A stretch of DNA of 33,824 bases from an uncultured Sphingomonadaceae bacterium. GTDB taxonomy: Bacteria > Pseudomonadota > Alphaproteobacteria > Sphingomonadales > Sphingomonadaceae. Each line of letters starts with the position of its first letter. The stretch's first letter is position 1. Position numbers and translations under genes: made by a program. The stretch lies in contig CAMLGC010000026.1 in the NCBI GenBank assembly GCA_946479505.1, positions 1-33,824 of the forward strand, read 5' to 3'. Below the pieces are notes generated by a model. It saw nothing but the letters and a program-made list of their open reading frames with translations. It made no database searches and was not told where the DNA came from. Shown piece after piece: positions 32,465 to 33,824 of the stretch.

Positions 32465-33200
32465 ACGGCGGCGAGCGCACGGCGATCCCGGCCGAAAATT
32501 CCGAAGGTTCCGGGAAAACCACGCGAAGCTTAATCGGATAGAAGGGTGGCGCCGCCAGCTTGCCCGATCGAGTAAGACGGCACTCGATATCATCGAGGTT
32601 TTATCAAATGGGGCGTCTGTAGAACAGCGGCGTTGCGTCGTTAGCCGTGGCATTTCCTGGCCGCCAACCGAATTCAGTCGCCGACGTCGCTCCAGTGTCC
32701 GATATTTCTGTGCCTGAGCGAAGCAACCACTTGCGGTCCAAGCGGCAAAGGAAAAGCGCTCCGTGAGCGAGCGAATACGATCCACCGCTCGCCAACTCTC
32801 CCAAAGTACAGCAGACAGGGATCAGGGCGCGGCACGCTGAGCAGCGGCGGCGGGATGCCCTTGATGATAGCTGTTACGCGCAGCAGACCCGGCGGAGGTT
32901 CGCTCTTGTCGACGAGCAACCGAAATCTCGGGGATCTCACGACTATGACCTCAGCGACATAGTTCGCCTCGGCAAAAATCCGGTCCGCGCTTTTGTTGAT
33001 CGTGGCCCGCGAAACCCGCGCCGCCGTCGCAGATAGCGGCGGCATGCACGCTTCGGCTCGGCTAATGGTCACGAGCACCGACCCATATCAGCCTTCCACC
33101 ATTTCGACATTCGCGCGACGCATCAGGCAAAGACTGATGCGCGGAGGTTAATATCCGCTATCTGGCGCATCAAGGCGTTCAGGGTCACCCCGAACACGAC
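32465..33200. other. Intergenic stretch between the CNNM/CBS gene and the rRNA operon
   Basis: About 740 bases with base composition less GC-rich than the flanking genes. Apart from the doubtful minus-strand frame listed separately I see no RNA, repeat or clear promoter element. No obvious hairpin plus T-run follows the CNNM/CBS stop. Confidence 0.5.
32674..33078 (-). CDS. Hypothetical protein, doubtful
   Basis: An open frame of 134 codons from GTG at 33078 (or ATG at 33045) in a region of lower GC than the neighbours. The translation has a patch, SADRIFAEANYVAEVIVV...LLRVTAIIKG, followed by DPCLLYFGRVGERWIVFA. It is faintly like small secreted proteins whose domain starts with a Cys and has a VxxVxKG strand. 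No signal peptide or clear ribosome binding site is seen. It might be a real small gene, a decayed one, or chance. I do not recognise a function. Confidence 0.3.
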   Translation of the reverse strand: MLVTISRAEACMPPLSATAARVSRATINKSADRIFAEANYVAEVIVVRSPRFRLLVDKSEPPPGLLRVTAIIKGIPPPLLSVPRPDPCLLYFGRVGERWIVFARSRSAFPLPLGPQVVASLRHRNIGHWSDVGD

Positions 33201-33234
33201 AAAGCCCGCCAAGCGTATCGCCTGACGGGCTTTT
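33201..33234 (-). terminator. Terminator of the rRNA operon
   Basis: AAAGCCCG (33201-33208) pairs with CGGGCTTT (33226-33233), with a partly pairing loop, and lies three bases beyond the tRNA-fMet CCA end. On the minus strand the stem closes with a CTTT tail; on the plus strand it ends TTTT. Its place right after the last RNA gene supports a role as operon terminator. Confidence 0.75.
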
Positions 33235-33237
33235 GTG

Positions 33238-33314
<77 letters not shown>

Positions 33315-33383
33315 TCGAAGGTGGAAAAGACATGTGAATGGGTTCGTGAAGAAACGTGCTTTGCGCCCGCACCGGCTGCAATG

Positions 33384-33497
33384 CCTGGCGACGACCTACT
33401 CTTCCATCGCTTGAGCGATAGTACCATCGGCGCGGTCAGGTTTCACGGCCGAGTTCGGGATGGGATCGGGTGGGACACTGACGCTATGGCCACCAGG
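33384..33497 (-). rRNA. rrf: 5S ribosomal RNA
   Basis: On the minus strand the sequence begins CCTGGTGGCCATAGCG, includes CCCGATCCCATCCCGAACTC and ends GTAGGTCGTCGCCAGG. These are the hallmark 5S segments, and the two ends are complementary. Length about 114 bases; ends were placed at the terminal CCTGG/CCAGG helix and may be off by a base or two. Confidence 0.93.
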
Positions 33498-33672
33498 CAA
33501 TGAAGCCGGTGCGGCGGGTTCCCGTCGAAACAATCGTTTCGACGAGGCCCATTGTGCGAAAACACGGTTCTAAAATCGATGCAGCCTTACTTGGTGTTCG
33601 GCGTCTGGCTGTGATCGTCATCCACGCCGACGACGGCTCCGGGCAAGGCCCAGGGCTGTCGTTGATGGTGGG

Positions 33673-33824
<152 letters not shown>

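Overview
The window looks like a chromosomal segment of a sphingomonad-type alphaproteobacterium (Sphingomonas or a relative). GC content is high and the TonB-dependent receptor is of the large Xanthomonas/Caulobacter type. An EipA/DUF1134 protein is present, and an rRNA operon ends 23S-5S-tRNA-fMet. Genus is an inference from gene content; no 16S sequence is present.

Positions 1 to about 27,105 form one polysaccharide utilisation locus aimed at a sulfated polysaccharide. From left to right it holds: the first 27 codons of a sodium:solute symporter (-), a FadR-type GntR regulator and a D-galactose/L-arabinose 1-dehydrogenase (+); a GH43 enzyme, a GH5-like enzyme and a periplasmic aldose 1-epimerase (-); a formylglycine-generating enzyme (FGE, +); an IlvD/Edd sugar-acid dehydratase (-); S1 sulfatase 1 (+); sulfatase 2, sulfatase 3 and a phospholipase-C-like phosphoesterase (-); a GH2 enzyme with sulfatases 4 and 5 (+); a TonB-dependent receptor (-); and sulfatases 6 and 7 (+). 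Sulfatases 6 and 7 are a second copy of the 4-5 pair.

Proposed working: the receptor imports sulfated oligosaccharides into the periplasm. Seven exported sulfatases, matured in the cytoplasm by the local FGE, remove sulfate. GH43, GH5 and GH2 enzymes release monosaccharides, the mutarotase equilibrates anomers, the symporter imports sugar, and the dehydrogenase plus dehydratase oxidise it by a non-phosphorylative route. The dehydrogenase family points to galactose and/or arabinose, so a sulfated galactan or arabinogalactan is the best guess. No polysaccharide lyase or fucosidase is visible. AT-rich promoter islands of the locus share a TATGAT / ATGATAAATAT element, with one perfect inverted repeat before sulfatase 6. 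This is a candidate operator set for the GntR regulator.

The locus stops at a tRNA-Ser(GCU) gene (27,259-27,351, -). To its right is housekeeping DNA: an EipA-like protein, pyrC, a YgfZ-type protein, an OmpA-like lipoprotein, a CNNM/CBS (CorC/HlyC) membrane protein, a doubtful small gene, and the distal end of an rRNA operon on the minus strand (23S 3' end, 5S, tRNA-fMet, terminator).

The points most worth a second look are the formylglycine motif variants (CSCSR in sulfatase 2, CSSSR in sulfatase 7), the repeated promoter element, the duplicated sulfatase pair, and the phosphoesterase translationally coupled to a sulfatase.
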